Source: Xanthobacteraceae bacterium
Lineage (GTDB): Bacteria > Pseudomonadota > Alphaproteobacteria > Rhizobiales > Xanthobacteraceae
DNA: 64,000 nucleotides
Reading direction: 5' to 3'
NCBI GenBank assembly: GCA_031291475.1
Contig: JARLIY010000069.1
Coordinates: forward strand, 1-64,000
The translations under genes and the position numbers were made by a program. The notes beneath the pieces were generated by a model. That model saw nothing but the letters and a program-made list of their open reading frames with translations. It was not told the DNA's origin and searched no databases. Within the stretch, counting starts at the first letter, position 1; every line of letters begins with the position of its first letter. This document shows positions 62,813 through 64,000 of the stretch, piece after piece.

Positions 62813-63811
62813 ATGGTCATGAGCCGATGGCAATACCGCAAGGGACTGCATGACATCGGACACGGCTGCTTTGCCTATTTGCAGCCCGACGGTTCTTGGG
62901 GCTGGAGCAATGCCGGCCTGGTCACCGACGGCGACCAGACCTTGCTGGTCGACACGTTATTCGACCTGCCACTGACCGCGGCGATGCTCAAGACAATGCG
63001 CGAGGCGGTGCCGGCCGCGCGCAAGATCGGCAAGCTCGTCAACACCCACGCGAACGGCGACCACACCTTCGGCAATCAGCTGGTCGAGGGCGCCGAGATC
63101 ATCGCCTGCCGCGAATGCGCCAAGGAATTCGCCGAAGCGCCGCCGTCGATGCTCGTCGCCTTCGAGACCGGCTGGAAGACGCTCGGCGACGGCGGCGCCT
63201 TCTTCCACGAAGTCATGGGCAGCCGCTTCGACTGGCGCGGCGTGGTGCCGACGCCGCCGACGACGTTGTTCGACAAGACGATGGAGGTGACGGTCGGCGA
63301 CAAGCGCCTGCATCTGACCCATCTCGGCTCCGCCCATACCCGCGGCGATATTTTGGTGCATGTGCCGGCCGACCGCGTCCTCTACACCGGCGACTTGTTG
63401 TTCGCCGGCGGCCATCCGGTGATCTGGGAAGGGCCGATCGGCAACTGGATCAAGGCCTGCGATTACATTCTCGGCCTCGATGTCGACGTCATCGTTCCCG
63501 GCCACGGCCCGATCTCGGAAAAGCCGGCGGTACGCGAGCTGAAATCGTATTTCGAATACATCGCCAGGGAGGCGCGGACGCATTTCGACAATGGCGTGCC
63601 CGCCGGCGTCGCCGCCGAAAAAATCAGCCTCGACCGCTTTGCCTGGCTCGATCCCGAGCGCATCGTCATCAACGTCGCGTCGCTCTATCGGGAGTTTTCC
63701 GGATCGAAAGAGCCATTGAGCCGCATCGCTTTGTTCGCGGCGATGAAAAAATACCGCGCCGCGCACGCTCACGCGCATGCCGGTCACGCGCATTCGCATG
63801 TGCCGCGTTGA
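62813..63811 (+). CDS. metallo-beta-lactamase-fold hydrolase with His-rich tail
   Basis: A 332-residue MBL-fold hydrolase. The metal motif HANGDH is followed by FGNQ; further ligands are in HLGSAHTRGD, YTGDLLFAGGH and VPGHGP. The last 16 or so residues are a histidine-alanine tail (six His in AHAHAHAGHAHSHVPR), which could load or store metal. The ATG at 62813 is used; the ATG at 62819 is equally good. It could be a lactonase, a SoxH-like or a quinoprotein-relay-type hydrolase; the substrate is unknown. Confidence 0.88.
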   Translation: MVMSRWQYRKGLHDIGHGCFAYLQPDGSWGWSNAGLVTDGDQTLLVDTLFDLPLTAAMLKTMREAVPAARKIGKLVNTHANGDHTFGNQLVEGAEIIACRECAKEFAEAPPSMLVAFETGWKTLGDGGAFFHEVMGSRFDWRGVVPTPPTTLFDKTMEVTVGDKRLHLTHLGSAHTRGDILVHVPADRVLYTGDLLFAGGHPVIWEGPIGNWIKACDYILGLDVDVIVPGHGPISEKPAVRELKSYFEYIAREARTHFDNGVPAGVAAEKISLDRFAWLDPERIVINVASLYREFSGSKEPLSRIALFAAMKKYRAAHAHAHAGHAHSHVPR

Positions 63812-63826
63812 GGCGCGTAGGGCGAT

Positions 63827-64000
63827 TTAAATCTTTTTACTTTTGTGTCCTTTCGCCCGCGGACGCGCCGGCGCTTTCTTCCTCTTTTTTGTCTGATTGT
63901 AATCAACGGCGGCACGGATGAGATTTTTTAGAGCGCGCTCATTAATCCTGTCGCCCTCGAAAAAATCGATCGCCCGTCGCGCGTTGCCTTCGAGGCCCGC
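63827..64000 (-). CDS. partial CDS, C-terminal 57 residues, unrecognised
   Basis: An open frame ends in TAA at 63827-63829 and continues past the window end. The visible part reads GLEGNARRAIDFFEGDRINE, then a helical ALKNLIRAAVDYN and a strongly basic tail (TKKRKKAPARPRAKGHKSKK). A lysine/arginine-rich C-terminus suggests nucleic-acid binding, but no family can be named. It is convergent with the MBL hydrolase gene. Confidence 0.6.
   Translation of the reverse strand, partial: AGLEGNARRAIDFFEGDRINERALKNLIRAAVDYNQTKKRKKAPARPRAKGHKSKKI

Overview
The window is a high-GC chromosomal segment from an alphaproteobacterium, most likely of the Rhizobiales (Hyphomicrobiales; Bradyrhizobium/Xanthobacteraceae-like). 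The evidence is the hemC-hemD-mic60-hemY cluster, a PodJ-like polarity protein, a box-type aerobic benzoate locus with a BoxR regulator, several families of GC-rich palindromic intergenic repeats, and the four-part ligase-associated DNA repair set. No rRNA, CRISPR array, insertion sequence, integrase or phage gene was seen. Gene density is high, with one tRNA (Gly, GCC).

Layout. 1-0.67 kb: edge fragment and a palindromic repeat. 0.67-5.3 kb: four same-strand genes for exported proteins (Tat-type flavin amine oxidase, cytochrome c, phytochelatin-synthase-like peptidase, gamma-glutamyltransferase). 5.3-8.8 kb: amidohydrolase, glutathione S-transferase, CmcJ-like oxidoreductase and a frameshifted alpha/beta hydrolase. 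8.8-12.6 kb: sulfhydrylase and a SulP-STAS-cNMP transporter. 12.7-18.6 kb: HsaA-like flavin enzyme, tRNA-Gly, prolyl-tRNA editing protein, CnoX/Lon-domain/Trm112 group, second GST, aminotransferase. 18.8-22.4 kb: ABC importer of the THI5/SsuA type with a divergent creatininase-family hydrolase. 22.4-27.4 kb: boxB, boxC, hydrolase, boxR with TGCA-N6-TGCA operators. 27.5-33.2 kb: heme genes and tsaD. 33.2-40.3 kb: DNA ligase, MBL exonuclease, methyltransferase, Lhr-like helicase, PdeM phosphoesterase. 40.3-45.7 kb: TIGR02186 protein, TauE exporter, PodJ-like protein. 46-52.5 kb: MerR regulator and a beta-oxidation operon. 52.6-58.1 kb: gshA, small secreted protein, L,D-transpeptidase, two convergent MetE-like proteins. 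58.2-64 kb: orphan amino-acid-type binding protein, soluble chemoreceptor, SDR, isochorismatase-like hydrolase, MBL hydrolase and a partial gene.

How the genes work together. Aromatic and acyl-CoA catabolism (BoxB/C, FadB-like protein, thiolase, acyl-CoA dehydrogenase) and glutathione/sulfur metabolism (GshA, GGT, PCS-like, two GSTs, sulfhydrylase, SulP, TauE) are the two recurring themes. The most unusual unit is at 0.67-5.3 kb. An exported flavin amine oxidase overlaps a cytochrome c gene, and next to it an exported PCS-like enzyme overlaps an exported GGT. Together they could dismantle glutathione or glutathione conjugates in the periplasm and pass electrons from amine oxidation to cytochrome c. 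The second most unusual feature is a palindromic repeat lying in frame inside the DNA ligase gene.
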